DNA of 64,000 nt, from contig CP141147.1 of the NCBI GenBank assembly GCA_035235625.1, positions 15,303,001 to 15,367,000 on the forward strand, written 5' to 3'. The position numbers were made by a program, and so were the translations under genes. Positions 35,601 to 50,600 of the stretch are shown piece after piece; position 1 is the stretch's first letter, and the number at the start of each line of letters is the position of its first letter. Below the pieces are notes generated by a model, which was not told where the DNA came from, made no database searches, and saw nothing but the letters and a program-made list of their open reading frames with translations. This DNA is from Saururus chinensis. Its lineage: Eukaryota > Streptophyta > Magnoliopsida > Piperales > Saururaceae.

Positions 35601-38600
35601 TAAGCAAAAATTAGCTAAACTGGAAATTCACCTGGAATAGAAGGGCTGGCACAAAAATTAAGACAGCCACTAGATGGTAGTATTTACGAAGAAGGATCCT
35701 CTCAATCTTGCTATGTTTAGAAATGTTGTAAAACTTTAATACTGAAGCACATATAACAAATATCCAATACATACATAGTGATAGCCGCTTTAAGGGATCT
35801 TCGAAAACAAAATTAAAAACCCTGCAAAATCATCAAAGCTTTATATATTTATTAATCAAAACAGCAAGTTTTATTTAATGAAATTGTAATTAATGAGGAT
35901 AGAAAAAATAGCTATGCCTATATGGGCATTATATATTGAAGGAAAGATTAATAAAGTACTACTGACAAAGAACTCGGTAAAATAAACTACTAAACTGACA
36001 AAGGGCTGCCTGGATACAGATTTGTGACAAGATTTGTGGAGAATTTCTGTAGATTTGACAAAATAATGTTTGGGAATGTCAATTTTTTATTACCACTTAA
36101 CGGGGAGAAGCAGATTTGTGAAGAATCACGTTTGGCATCACAAATCAGGATTTATCCCCACAAATCTGCCAAAAAGTGCCTTGAAATCTGGACTCGTGTT
36201 GAAAAAGGCTTCAGTCAGCTTTCTTGTGAAATCTCCTCAAGAGGAGATTTTAGGCAGATGAATCAGATTTATTTGTTTTTTTTTTTAAATTGCAAGGCAC
36301 AATAAATGCACTGAAACTCACTATCTCACTTCACCATGAAACAGTTTTCCCGCCCCAAAGTAAAATCATGTATTTGACTTGACGAATTTAGGGCAGGGGT
36401 ATGAAGACAAGAGAATAACCTTCACGGGCTTAGGGCCCAGTCCTCCGGCTTATGGTGCAATATTGAAAGGATGTGGTTTAGTAAACTCAAAAATGAACCA
36501 ACCATGTGTAATACTGAACTTATTAAATTATTTTTTAGTAATTAAAACACTAACTTCAATCTCTGAAGGCTATATGATAATAATAATAATAATAATAATA
36601 ATAAATTAATTAATTATTTATTTATTTTGTACTATGTATTAACACAGCGCAGCCATTTTAAAATTGCATGTTAAAGATAACAGCCAAGTGCATATAGAAC
36701 TAATAATCCATCTTTCAAGTGACAAAAGCGTTCTCTATCTGATTCCAGGCAATCACTAACAAAATGCCTTCTCAAACATTGAATCCATTCTAATTCTATA
36801 TATTCATCTTCTACTTTCTTTCTGTATATGCTCATTTATTAAGAGAAGTCTTAAAGTAAACATATCATTTCGATGTTTCATATAAAAAACATACCATTTC
36901 ACCGGATGCACACTAAAATCTTGTACAAACTGCATCCACATTGAAGCAATTACAAGTATAAGTGTAAAAGAAGTATAGAACAAGGCAGATTGGCCAATGC
37001 CTTGATTGCTCATTCCCTTGGTTGTTTCAGCATTATTGACTGTTTTGTTGGTAAAACGAATCCCAACTAGAATAGTAAACTTGTACAATAGTGGAAGCAA
37101 AAGAAGGCCAAATAGCACTCCCTGCATGAGGAAAGTAAAAACATAAGTCTCAGACAATAATAGGTTCATCCTTTTTATATATGTTTACAGATTCAGACCT
37201 GTATGATGGTGCTCATCTCACTTCTTGCTATTGCAAAATGGAAGGAAGCAAGCTTTGACGGTAGCACCAATGCAACAGACTAGAAAAAACAACACAATTT
37301 AGCTCATTTAAAAAACAAATACTGCGAATTAAGCACTTAACACATACCTTGTACACAGTCAATACCAAAAAATCACCAAAATAAAGGACAAGACCACCAG
37401 TTACCAGAAGTGCTTCCCCTGTGTAGTTACAAAATTAAGGAGAAATATTATAAACTTAACAGAAGAAAGGCAAGTTCCTTCAGCATGTCAAATTAGTGGC
37501 AATTGACAATGCAATACTTATGCAAACTTATATCATCATTGTACAGTGCCACATAAGAATTACTAATGCTCTAACTCCCATATTATTCTAAGCATCCCCT
37601 CTCAAGAGACCAGAAACAGGTAAAGAAAATACCACGTAGATATAGAGAACATTCTATAGTGAGAAGATGTTTATAATTCAGAACTCATTCTACTGCATCA
37701 AATGAACTTCATAAAGCGTAGATGACAAAACTCCATAAACACTACAATATCATAACTGATTTTTCACTCAACTGCATCAAGTCTTCAACACGCAGTTGGA
37801 ACATTGTTAAAATTTATGCTTAGAGAACAGGAAGTAGAAGAAATCTGGAAATAAAAGACTCATCAGCAAACATCTGAAGGGTCGACTTGGATTTTCTTAT
37901 GCCAAATAATTGAAAAGAAAAAGAATGATCTCTCCCCCACCCCAAAAAAAAGGTAGTATCAAATGAGTCGATGGGTTTACAAAAGTTCATAGATGTATGC
38001 TTTGTAAACAACTAATGATGCACATGGTAATGGTGAGGCACATAATCTCATGTAACCTTACGATGTTCAGTAAGATGATGGGAAGAAATGTAGATGCTTG
38101 AACTAGGTTGGAGCATTTAAGTTGGAAGTGGAGGAGAAAAACATAAGAGAGAAACAAGAAAAAAGAAAGAGAAGAGAGAGAGAGGAATTCAATCTATCTT
38201 TTGTTTTTGTCGGTCCTTAATCACCATTTATTAGCCATGTACAGTGACGTAATGTCAAGGGAGGAGGGCAATTAAGGGAGAGATCAGGGTTAAGGGGGAC
38301 GAGATTGATGGAGATTAGGGAGAGATCACTAAAGAAATCAGAGGGACCAGCAGGTCTTACATAGCTTTGGACCCAAGAGGGCCTGCTCGCTACTTAAACA
38401 ACTACCAATCTTAGTCATCCATCTAATCACTCCTTAAACAAGAATTAAATAGGCATTAAGGACCAACTAAGGAAAGCAATAAGAAAGCAGTTAACAGGGC
38501 TGTCTAGGCCCAAGTAGAGGTGGCAAAGGCACAACATTCCACCACCGTCATGCCCTTACGGCATCCATCCCAAGAACTGGCAAAGAAAATCATCTTCAAG

Positions 38601-41600
38601 CATCCAAGTAGCATCCTCCAAGGGGCATCCACCATGCAATCAAAACTTTGGTAACAATTTGGCCTGCCCGATGAACACAGCGTGTCAGAACAGATCCAGT
38701 AACACAATCGTAGAGGACACGTTGGATGGGTCCCCCACATAACAGCAAAGGCATGAGACATGAAACACAACGTGGACTAAGGACCCATATGGTAGTCGTA
38801 GCCAAAAAACCACAGGCCCAACATGCTCGAGCACAGGGTAGGGCCCATGAAAACAGTGAGCGATCTTGTTGCTGGTGGGCTGGTGGAGAGATTTCTGATG
38901 ATAAGTAGGCTCACATAGACCAGATCACCCACAGCAAATGTATTATCATATGCCGCTTCTCATGTACTTGCTTCATTCTATACTGGGCGGCAACAAAATT
39001 GGCCTTCAACGAATGGAGGACCTCATCATCCCCGGCCCTCCACATTCGAACGGAAAGGAACATCAAGAAGGGTTGTGGGAGGGAGCAGGGAGCTGTCCAT
39101 AGACTACTTCAAATGGAGTGCAGCCAGCAGCCGTGTGGGGGCCGGTATTGAAGGGGCACTCAGCCATAGCAAAAAAGAAAGCCTATGCAGTGGTTAATCA
39201 CCTCAATGTGCCGGTCAGACTGTGGATAATATGCAATACTCATGCATTTTGGTGCCCTCTGAAGTAAAAAATTCACGCCGGAAATTGAAGAGGAATATCT
39301 GGTCACAGTCAAAGAACTATGTCGCAGCCTTGCAGGGCTTCCCATGCAATTTCGTCATGTCACGAATTCCACCGCTGACTTGGCAGGATGTGACACTAAT
39401 GAAAAATGAGCATACTTCAAGAGCTTGTCCACCACAATGAAAGATGACTGACTTGCCTTGGACTGAAGGGAGCGCCTCTATAAAATTGATAGACATATTA
39501 TCCCACACACGATCTGGAATGAGAAGGAGCTGCAAGAGGCCAACAGGGGTGAGCCTGCTAGACTTTGCTCATTGACAAGCATCAGACACCACCACTAATT
39601 GCTGAATGTCCTTCCAGATGCCGCACCACATAAAGTTGCGAGACAATCTCTCATATGTATGGAATGACGCCTCGTGACCAACCAACGGGGAGGAGTAGAA
39701 GTGGTGTAAGATTGTCTACCACAAACTAGCCATGTTGGGAGCCCAAAGCCATCTGTCTACAGTATCAGCTCATCTTGCAAAACAAAAAATGGTAATGACC
39801 TATTACTATAAGGGTTGGGTAGGGTAATGACCTGACTAACCTGCCTAACCCGTTTATCTAACATGGTTAATAAGGTTAAGGGTGACATGTGAGACTCACT
39901 GTTTGTTGAAAATGTGAATGATATGAGATTCTTGAAGTAATCTTTTGCTACATGCATAACCCGACCCAAAATAGGGTCCGGGATTGCATGTTCAACCATT
40001 TTCATAAATAAGGTCAGACCTTGGCCTTTTAAGGTTAGGGTCAAGGCCCACCCGGCCCGGCCCTTTTGAAGGCCCTTGATGAACATGGTTTGCAATATCT
40101 TAGACATATCTGTATCTATCAGTTTACATATACAAGATATTGGGAAAAAACATATGTTTCCCAATATCTCATATATATCGCAAATATTCCCTGATATGTT
40201 TTACCTCTTCTGAGCCTCACCCATGACTTTTTTCCTACCCGTGACCCCCCTAACCCCCTATCAATTCCTCCTTTCATTTTTTACTCTAGCAACATGCCAG
40301 ATCCAGTATATTATAGACATGACTTTACTCTGGCAGCAAGCCAAATGCACATCATTTGCAATCCAATCAAGCATGTGACTGCAGTCAATTTCATACATGC
40401 GACTTCACCCTAGCAGCATGTCAAATGCAGTAAAAGTTTTATTTTGGTTAGACTTCCAAGTTTTATTTAGATGTACACCATCATATTCTCCACTTAGTCA
40501 TTGACATTTTCTTCAAACTTGTTCTGTATTATTGTTGATCACATTTTTTGCTTAATTAAGTGTAATTTATGTTAGTATAAGTGTCTTCACATGGTGTTAT
40601 GATTGTTTGAGATTAAGTTTTAGGGCTTTCAGATGTTAAAACATGGTTAGATTAACTAAGTACATGTGAAAACGACATATTTAAGTCTTGGAAGGCCGTA
40701 TCAGTCGATACAGCACCGTATCGATCGATACGTACGTACCCGTATCGATCGATACGTACCCGTATCGACCGATACGTACCCGTATCGACCGATACGTACC
40801 CGTATGGTTGAGACCAATACTGATATAGGGGTGGTACGCCCCCCACACCGAATCACGATGCAAATCGGTCATACCATATCAATACGGTATTAAAAAAATT
40901 TAATTTAAAAAAAAAATTCTTTTTTTCGAAAAAAAAAAAAAAAAATTCTTAAAAACAAAAATACAATTCAAACCCAACTTCTTTGAAAGTTTATATTTTT
41001 GTTATATTAAAAATAATATTTTTAAAATTATATGAGATGAATGCGGGTAGGTCCATGTAATTTACATAATTATTTTTTTATATATAGTGCTCCACAAATA
41101 TATATTTATTTAAACATATAACTTAGACTCATATTAAATATATTATTTGTTTTTAAAATAAACTAATTTTAGAGCACTTAATATGGGAAAGAATGAGCAA
41201 TAATTTATATGGGACGGAGAACATAATAGTGTATGGTTCCAAATAAATTAATTTTAGAATACCCAAATCAGTTGATACAGCATTCTACAGTCTTATTATG
41301 CTCTAAAAGAAGTATTATAATAATATATTATTAGTTATAATATTTTTTTATATATATAAAAGGGTTTACACCCGTTTTGACGCTTACCAAGCATATCATC
41401 GGCGCGTATCCGTATCCATCGTCATCGATACTCTCATCCGTATCGATACGGCCTTCCATGATTTAAGTCACCAATAGTTTTTTTTCAATATTTCCAATAT
41501 ATCTTATCTTTGGACCACCAATAAATCTCCAATAAAAGATATGTGAACCATGCCTATGGTAATAACCTGTGAGCCCGAGTAACCCCCGGAGGACCTTAGT

Positions 41601-44600
41601 GGTAGTAGGGGTCAAACACTAGACCATAGCCGCCACCATTGTGGGGTCGGTAGCCACCGTGTGTTCCGAGATAGTATGCCCCAAATAGTCAACTTGAGGT
41701 TGACCAAAAAACACTTCAGCCTCTTTAAAAATAAGGAATGTAGCTTAAGGATAGAAAACGCACGCTATAAATGCTCCAAATGAGATAACCAAGGAGGCTA
41801 TAGAGGATAATATCATCGAAGAATACAAGGGCATAGTGGCGTAGGAGGGGTCGGAAAATATCATTCATAAGTGTCTAGAATGTAGTCGACTCATTAGTGA
41901 GACTGAAGGGCATGACCATAAACTCACAATGGTTGTATGTGTACAAACAGAGGTCTTATACACATCCACCTCATGCATCTCAATCTGATGGTAGCAAGAG
42001 GGCATATCCAATTTGGAGAAGTGCACACCAAATCCGATGTGACTCCTCAAATTCTCTAAACCTAAGTAATAGTCACATCATTTGAGTATGCTCTGCTACA
42101 CCTTGCCATCAAAGTGAGGAAAGCTAAGTAGCATCTAGTCTCCACTTTTCCATAAGGGTCCTTTGATCATAGAGTTGGAACATAAAATCAAGATATTAGT
42201 GACAATATGCCCATTACGCCATAGGACGTGAGAGGGTAGTACAAAGCTTCCCGTAATTTGATTGATTGATTTATTTAGTAAATAGGAACGAATAGAATAG
42301 ACCACTCATCTAATGAACATGAAGGTATAAGATAAGGAAGTGCATCTGCCAGTGCGAATGGTGAGAGGGCTCAACAGGCAAATTTAAAACAAGGCAATGA
42401 TGCAGAGATGGGAGGCATAAATACTAGGCAAATACAAAATCAGCTGGTAGATCCAAGCAAAACACAACCTTCCCAATCACTCAATAATATGTAAATGCCG
42501 ATGGAATCGGTAGGTTAACTTGGCCTTGGCTGCAGGTGAATTTATCTGCCGATAGGGAATGGGCAAAGATAGAAAAGATCAGTTATAAAAACTTATGAGT
42601 CCAATCATTAAGTTCTTTCATACAGTTATGTGTCAACCAAGTTGGTCTTCAATTGACACAGAAGTTCATTATGTTATTGAAGTATGTGGTCCATGACAAC
42701 AACAATGGATGAGGAGCAAGGCTTGCAATCTTGGATCTCAATCTCATCTCGGTCAGCCAAAGAGAAAAGATATTACATAGGTCTTTCAGTGAAAAGATCT
42801 TGGTTATCAGAAAATAAATGTATATTTATTTTGCCAACAAAAAACACTATATTTATATGAAACAATCATAAAAACATGAGATGACGCATCATGCCAATGG
42901 TTAATTGTTATTTTTAACAAGGAAAAAATTGTAAAATCATGAGCAGACACCTAATATCATTGGTCAATTGTTATTTCTAAATGATTCAAATTATTAGTTA
43001 ATTGTCACTGTCAACGACTCTTATTGCTATTGTAACACAAATGGTGGAGAAATTCATTGCATTATTAGACAATGAGTTCCACGATAGGAATGGTGGATGA
43101 GCAAGATTTGCAATCTGAAATCTCAATCTCAGCTTAATAGGCCAAAGAGATGTGATATTAGAGAGATACTAGAGACCAGGAAAAAGAACTGGGAAATAGA
43201 AAAAAAGTATCTTTTAACAACTAAAACACTAATATCAATCTAGAGCAACCATAAATCTTGAGAAGGCACCTAATATCATTAGTCAAGTGTTATTTTCAAG
43301 AATAAACAATCGTCAAAATCATGAGAAGACAACTAATGTAATTGTGATAAGAAACCTCCCGTCATCAGCCGATTGTTATTTTTTAATGATTTTAATTTCA
43401 TTTTTATTGTTAACAATTCCTGTTGTTATTTGATAAAGTGGTGGAACTTAAAGGGTGACTTACTCAATACCTTTGCAGAGAGATTGAGAGTCGAAGGAAA
43501 CTGGAACTTGGATGAAGAACCAATGTGGGGTAACATGATTAATTGTATTAAAAAGTTGGGAAAAGTAAAGAGAATTGGGAGAGTTATATTAAGATTAGAA
43601 GAGAGGCCAAGAAAATAATGAGTGAAACTAGATTTAAGCGTTTGATGAATTGTATAATAGATTATGATCCAAGGAGGGGGAGAGGGATATATATAAGATA
43701 GGTAAATTAAGAGAGAAGAGAAGTAGAAACTTGGATTAAGTTAGGTGCATTAAGAGTGACAATAAAAGGGTTTTAGTAAAAGATGAGGAAACTAAGGAGA
43801 GATAGAGAGGGTATTTCCAGCATCTATTGAATGAAGATTATGATGGTGGGCTTAGATATTGAGTCTAGTCCTATTAAATATATAACTTATTTATGGAGAT
43901 TTACAATAGAGGAGGTAGAAGTTGCCTTCAAGAAAATGAAAAAAGGTAAAGTATTAAGACCTAATGAAATTTCTATTGAAGTATGGAAGTGTCTTGGGAG
44001 TGTTAGCTTAACTTGGTTCACTAAGGTGTTTAACAATATTTAGAAGTCAAAGAGATGTCATAGGAGTAGAGGAAAAGTACCTTTATACTATATAAAAATA
44101 AATAGGACATCCAAGGTTGTACAAACTATAGAGGTATAAAACTTATAGGTCATACTATGAAGTTATAGGAGAGAGTGGTTGAATGACACTTGCACAAAGT
44201 AACTAAAGTAACTGAGAACCAGTTTGATTTCATGGCAAGGAGGTCAACAATCAAGGCTATCTTCTTGTTACGACAATAATTAAGAAGTATAAGGATAAGA
44301 GACAAAACCTCTTCATGGCATTTATTGATTTGGAAAAAACTTATGATAGAGTGCCTCAAGAGCTCATTTGGAGTGTCTTGAAGAATAGAGTTATAAGAGG
44401 GTACATTGATATTATTAAAGATACGTACAATGGGGTAGTGACTAGTGTACATACAAATGGGGGGAAAACCAAGGAGTTTCCGGTCACAGTAGGTCTACAT
44501 CAAGCGTAGCCCTCTGCCCCTCGCTCTAGACCCCTCTCGACTGGCTTCTGCCACCATCTGGCTGTGGATCTGCCGCACGGGACTATTGCCGTCACTTTCT

Positions 44601-47600
44601 ACCATTTCTCGCAAGCTTCAGTGGACTAGACAAAGGAAAGAGAGGCAGATAGTGTGGGCCGGCGGATGGCTGTCGGGTTCGCTCCAGCCCCCCGTACGCT
44701 CCTCCCCTTGCCGGAAGTGGAGATCAATGCCTAGGAGCCTCCTTGCAGGCTCCCCTATTCTATTCTGTCTACCTCCAATAAAATTCTGCTGGAGGAAGGA
44801 CTGGCCATGTCTGGTTAGACCTGGCCAACGGGAAAGCCAAGCCACAGGCAGGCCAGCGGCGGGGCGGGCCCTACCCGCGGCCAGGTCTATTGGGCTAGGC
44901 TTGGCAACCCGAGCTAGGCAACCCGGGCCAGCTGCTAGGCTTGTCGGGCCCAACCTATGTCAGACTTGCTAAGCTGGGCCAAGCGGGCCGGGCCAAGTGA
45001 AAAAAATAAAGAAAAAAAGGCAGGAAATCATTTCTAATTTCAAAAATAGGAGAGGCCAGCCTAGTACATGCAGTATAAATGAAGTACATGATGCCTCATG
45101 TGTAGTACATACACATGCAATATGGTACATACAGACAATTTTTAAAATTAAGCTCAAATTCACCGTTCTTTTGGCCTGAAGCCTACCCAATCCTTAATGA
45201 TCATTTTCGGGCCTAAACCCTACTGATGATGTTTGTTGGATCATTATTGGGTTGTTTAAGCTTTAATGATTTAATTGATGTTTTTGCATAAATAAACTTT
45301 AATCAAGAAAGGTAGAGAGGGCTTTAGATTAAGGGCTTGAAACATAATCAAAATAAAGACTAAAATACCCTTAGTATTGGTTGCGGACCAGTTTATGAGG
45401 TGAACGAGAACCTCAATCTCGCAACTAACTTGGTTGATGAACCAATTGGTAGCTTAAGGGCTTTAACCTAGACTAATGAGACTAATAACGTTAGGGTTGT
45501 TTTCTTAGTCCTAGTTCTATTGATGAGCAGTTGATTTAGCCATGTCATTGCACCTCCCTGATAGAGAAAGCTCTACATGAGTCTTTGCTAACAACAGATT
45601 TATTCAGGATTATTTAGTATATATACAATTAGAATCACTGACATCCTACTTGTCTTCTCTCACCACTTCTATTCAAGTGCAGTTGTGGGTGATGCCCTTC
45701 TACTCCAATCAATTCCTTAGGGGATAGGATGGGAGATGACACTTCTTTGTAGATTTCAAGGCTTCATCATAGATGGTACCCTGTGTGGGTGGTCTATGGT
45801 AAATAGTATCACTTATCACTTAGGTTAACATTTGATGAATTTGTCTCTCTATAAGATTAGGCGGGTTACTAGCTTCCCTAAAGGGAAACTGATGAGAATT
45901 AATAACGATATTTTCATGATAAATTGGTACAAGTGAATCACTAAGTGGACTTGCATAAAATGTAATAACATTTTGCGTTTATTTGTTATTTTGCTATCCT
46001 ACTGGGTATTTATCAGTGACCTTGTTTTGCAAGTTCTTCTTGTCAAGACTAGTGGGATCGAAACCGGGCATTCGGATTAAAAACGACTTAAATCTAGTAG
46101 GATTTAGTTCTATTATTTCAATACATGTTAGATGATTCTAATAATGGCGTGAGAGAAACTTTATTTAGCTGCTTATTTCCGGACAGATGTAAGATCTGCA
46201 CTTAGATGGATGACTTGCTTATTTATAGATTTTAGTTACCTTTATATTATGATATGTTTTGTTATCCGTATTTATGAACCCCCACGATCATGACTTGGAT
46301 ATTTAGTCGATTGATTTGCTTTATTTTTTTTTAAAAAATCCTCGTCATTTATCGCATGTCCTTTATTAAAAAAGGGTTTTTGAAAATCCGGGCCGTGATA
46401 AAGCAGATCTAAAAGGATTGGCAATTATGACAGAACCAGATGTTCAATATATAAATGAAGTAGATAAAGTACAAAGCACATATGGAATACCTAAGGATGC
46501 ACATTCGGGAAAAGAATGGATGATGTATTGGATCAACTGTACTGATGCCAAGCCATGGTAGCAAGTCCACAATAACTTCTCTGCAAAATAAATCCCTGCA
46601 GAAGACATGAATGAAGCAAACAACTTGATCCCTTATTCACAAAAGCATGCCCAAGTTCAAGTCAGGTGAGAAAAAAAAATTATGATTCAAATGTTTATCA
46701 CGTGAAAAGAAGAGTTGATTCCTTGTACCAAAAAAAGGAAAAGAAAAGTAGATTCATGAAAGGAAGATTTCTTATGTAGATTTTTGTATAGGATACAAGG
46801 CAAATCAAGTATGTTACTTTACCATAGAGCAGAATGTCCATGCTCATATAGATCATCTTATAAGCACAACTATCCACATTAGAATTTATAAACCATAATT
46901 ACACATTCTTTGATTTTCCTTTTTTTCCAATTTAGGATAATTATAGCATCAATTCTCTATGGTGGTTAACAAAATAATAAGTGTATCAAAAACATTTATT
47001 GACCTTCATCCTTTTCTCATATCATTGATGTGGTAAAAGGAGACTGAGATGACAAAGAAACAATATCAGCACAAAGAAGTCACCAAACTAATAAAACGGC
47101 ACTGAAGAAATGAGAATTATGACCCATCAAAACAGCAATAATTAACAACTTAACTCCAGCAAATTGATTATAGAAACCTCAAGAATGAGTTACATGAAAT
47201 TTGAGAGACACCCCTACATTTATAATGGTAGGACATACACCAAGATTTATGTATTTTAGTATAGGAAATACACAAAAATAATTTACATGTACAAAAATTT
47301 GAAAAAAAATGTTCAAACTTTATAAAACAGAAAAATAACCAATCAAGATAGAGCAGAAGAGGGGAAAATGGGACAAACAAGGTAATATTAAATAATTTTT
47401 TGTTAAAAATTTTTTGAACATTAAAGCCGAGGAAGGTCATATATGCAGGAACGCATCTCATGAATGCCGCAGGCAATGTTTCAACCAATTGGTAGTTGGT
47501 ATACATTTTCCCTCTGATGTAGGCCTCATAGATAGGTGTATCTCCTCAAGGAAATAAAATAAAAGAACACTTAGAAATTTGTCTGTCAATAAATCAAGTG

Positions 47601-50600
47601 TTGGGTACATTTTTCACAATCATATTTCTTACATGTCCATTGTTTCCCAATGGCTAAAGCTGTTAGGAAACAGGTTATCAATATATTTATTTCATAAATC
47701 AACACTCCCCTCCATGTGCAGGCATCCATCAAGCTTTGCATGTGGACATAACTAAGGGGAAGACAAATGTGTGGTAAATATGCCTTCAGGCCCTTCACAC
47801 ATACTGAAGATAAAGAGGGTTTTTTTTGCCTCTACAGGGGTTTTAAGGCAAAGGCCTCCTGCTCTGATAGCATGTTAGATAACCGTCCTTTCCAAATAGC
47901 TTGAGGTGTTCGGTAACACATTATTAATATCTTTATTCCATATTTCAACAATAATTAAATCTCATTTATATTCACAATTTAGAAATTTTTTCTTAAAATT
48001 TGATTATGCAAAGAAAACTCCATCAAATAGACTATATAGCATGCAATGTGTGAAATTCATGCATCAGCAATAAGCAAAGAGTCCGTTAAAACAATTTTCC
48101 AATATATGTTGATTCAGCATACAGGTTCCAAAGAATAATTTCCAAAGCCATTTAACGAAAACCAAGAGACCTGTAGTTTAAGTGAGTTAGAAAATGTTTT
48201 CTCCTTTCCCAACATGCACTTGTAGGATTTGTTGGTAAAACCAATTTTCCCTCAGCATTCCACTTTTAGATTTTCATTTATGAACACCCATGGACCATTT
48301 TCCAACTGCATATATTATAGTCAATCAAAACTTAGTTTATATTACATTCTTTTTTAAAATAGGATAGATAAGCTAACAGATTGATTTTTTTTGTCTCCTT
48401 GATTTATCCCTTTTTTGCCTATTTAATTGGCACTTAATAATTAAATGCACTTTGAGTATTTGAAATGTACACTTAACCATGAATTAAGAGAGCCTCATAG
48501 TGTTTATTAAGCCCAGATTTCAAGGATGAGTTACTAACTTTATAAATTTTATTACATCAAAATAATAGCAAGTGCCTAAAAAAAAATTGTAGCATAATTT
48601 GATGTAACCTAGAATAAAATGGAGATATTCTTAATAAAATTGTATGGAGTATATGTAAACTTTTCGAAACAAGTTCCCAAAGGGTGATGCGATGCAAACC
48701 AGTATGAGACACAAAACTATTGTAATACCCAACAAGCCTTTCAAATTTTTCATTAATTTGTCCCCTCCCCAGCCCACCGTTAAAAATTTGTAGCTCTTAA
48801 TCTTTCGTTCGCGCCCCCAGGCCAAAATACAGACTCTGCCACCAGATCCAGAGTTACACAAATTTAGGTGCCATGTGATGCATGCATATGATGTGAAGAT
48901 AGTCAGAAACCATATTAAAAAGCAAAATTTGAAACAATTAATATGTGACATAAAACTAATGTACAACTGCATCTGCCTTTCAAATTCTAATTAATTTGTC
49001 CCGCACTCAGTCACAATGAAACATTTATAGTCTCTCATACAAGCCTCCTAAGCCAAAATGCTGGCTCTGCCACTGAACGCACAGTTACACTGATCAGGTG
49101 CTATGTGATACATGTATACTATGTGAAGCTAGTCAGAAACTACATTGAACTGCAACATTTGGGATGTTACCATGTCAATAAGAATCGATAAGTCAAATAA
49201 CGGTAGAAGGATCTCGGACAACCCACCAAAACACAAAAGAAGGATCTTTTAGAAAAACGATTCCTATTCAAAGAGTGTATAAGCGCATGGATAAGCTTGC
49301 ACCAAGAGAGAACAAGAGAAGTTCAGAACAAACCAGAGTAATATTGTCCGAGAGAAATGAAGACGATTGCAAATAAGACTACAAAGGGTGCAGGAAACTT
49401 GGGATCTTGACCAATTGATGAGCCTGAAACATTTTTATCATGGCAACATTGCCATCTGACGTGAAGTAGAAAGAGCAGCACACTGAAGCAGCTTATGACC
49501 ACAGCCCAGTACTGCATGTTCAGATATCTGATCTCTGTTCAATCAATAGAAATACTACTTATAATGTAAGGCAAACTAAAAGGAAGGAGAGAAACAATAT
49601 ATGGTAAATGGAACATGTAATACAACTACATGACAAGATCAAAATGCATATTGTAAGACAATAAATCTATCTCAAAGCATTATATTGTTTTCAAAACAAC
49701 AATACCACCTAATCCATCAATTATGCAGCATATACTATCACAGTCCAACTTCAATTCCAAGAGCATATAATCCAGATATAAAAATGTCCCTATATTGCAT
49801 CAAGGAAAAGCACAGGAATACATAATAAGATAATTTAGAAAAATTAGATTCACCTCAAGATTTCTCTAGGGTCCCTCTCATCTATGACAAAGGCTAACTA
49901 GGAATTTGACTCTAGATAATGAATAGCAATATTGCCCAACTCAAATGTCACAATCTATATGTAATAATATCTACAAAGTATAGATGTTAAATAATTTTAC
50001 ATATTATACCGAAATTACAAAACTCCCACTAACATCACATCTGTAGAAGACTGATACGTGAAGACCAAAACAAATCTGTAACTAGCTACTAGAATCAAAG
50101 AAGCATTTTTTAACCATAAAAGAGGAAGAAAAAAATAATTATCCCATTAAGATCCAGAATCAGGCCAATCTCATCAAAAGTGGATAAGCTATTATGCTCA
50201 TCTACTATGCTTAGTAAGATCAATCTTTTGCCAGACAAAAGGTTCAAGTGCTTGAAAAATATATTGATAGTATATGATGCCAGACAATCTTCTCCTAGGA
50301 AGAGACTCAGAATATGGGACAACCTATGTAGGCTGAATAAAAAATGTACACTTACCTACAGTTGTTCAAGCTGGTTTCGGTATAACATATATACAGGAAC
50401 AGCAGAGGAAATATGAAAGATCAAGGGTGCCACCACATACAGTTGGTCCTCCCCATGCAGATCTATATACAGTTTTGAGGAAGAACCACATCCTATCTAA
50501 AAGTATATAGCCCCATGTAGCTTAGACCATAATCCCCTGGCTTTCCCACTGCTATATGTTATCAAATTTATATCCCTCCAATTATATTCAGAAAGAAAAA

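Larger units (their letters stand above)
37419..49333 (-). other. Intron 3 of dolichol kinase, 11.9 kb, TE-filled
   Basis: Donor GTTTGT at 49333, acceptor ACACAG at 37419. Elements are listed separately. Stretches with nothing recognised: 37419-38069, 39791-40686, 42130-43439, 46690-47626 and 47951-48736; these are AT-rich. Splicing across it must join Ser-Gly codon parts (G|GG), which my translation supports. Confidence 0.85.

Noticed and set aside
36000-36310. Possible hAT-type MITE (GGGCTGCCTGGATACAGATT start)
   Set aside because: The left end looks like a hAT MITE but I found no matching inverted right end or 8-bp duplication.
40666-40893. Open frames on both strands over the CGTATCGATACG repeats
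   Set aside because: Repeat-generated frames (Tyr/Arg/Asp-rich) in a noncoding mobile element.
44586-44972. 128-residue plus frame and 111-residue minus frame
   Set aside because: GC-rich low-complexity sequence with repeated GGGCC/GGCCA phrases; neither frame has a domain, and GC-rich DNA gives chance open frames.
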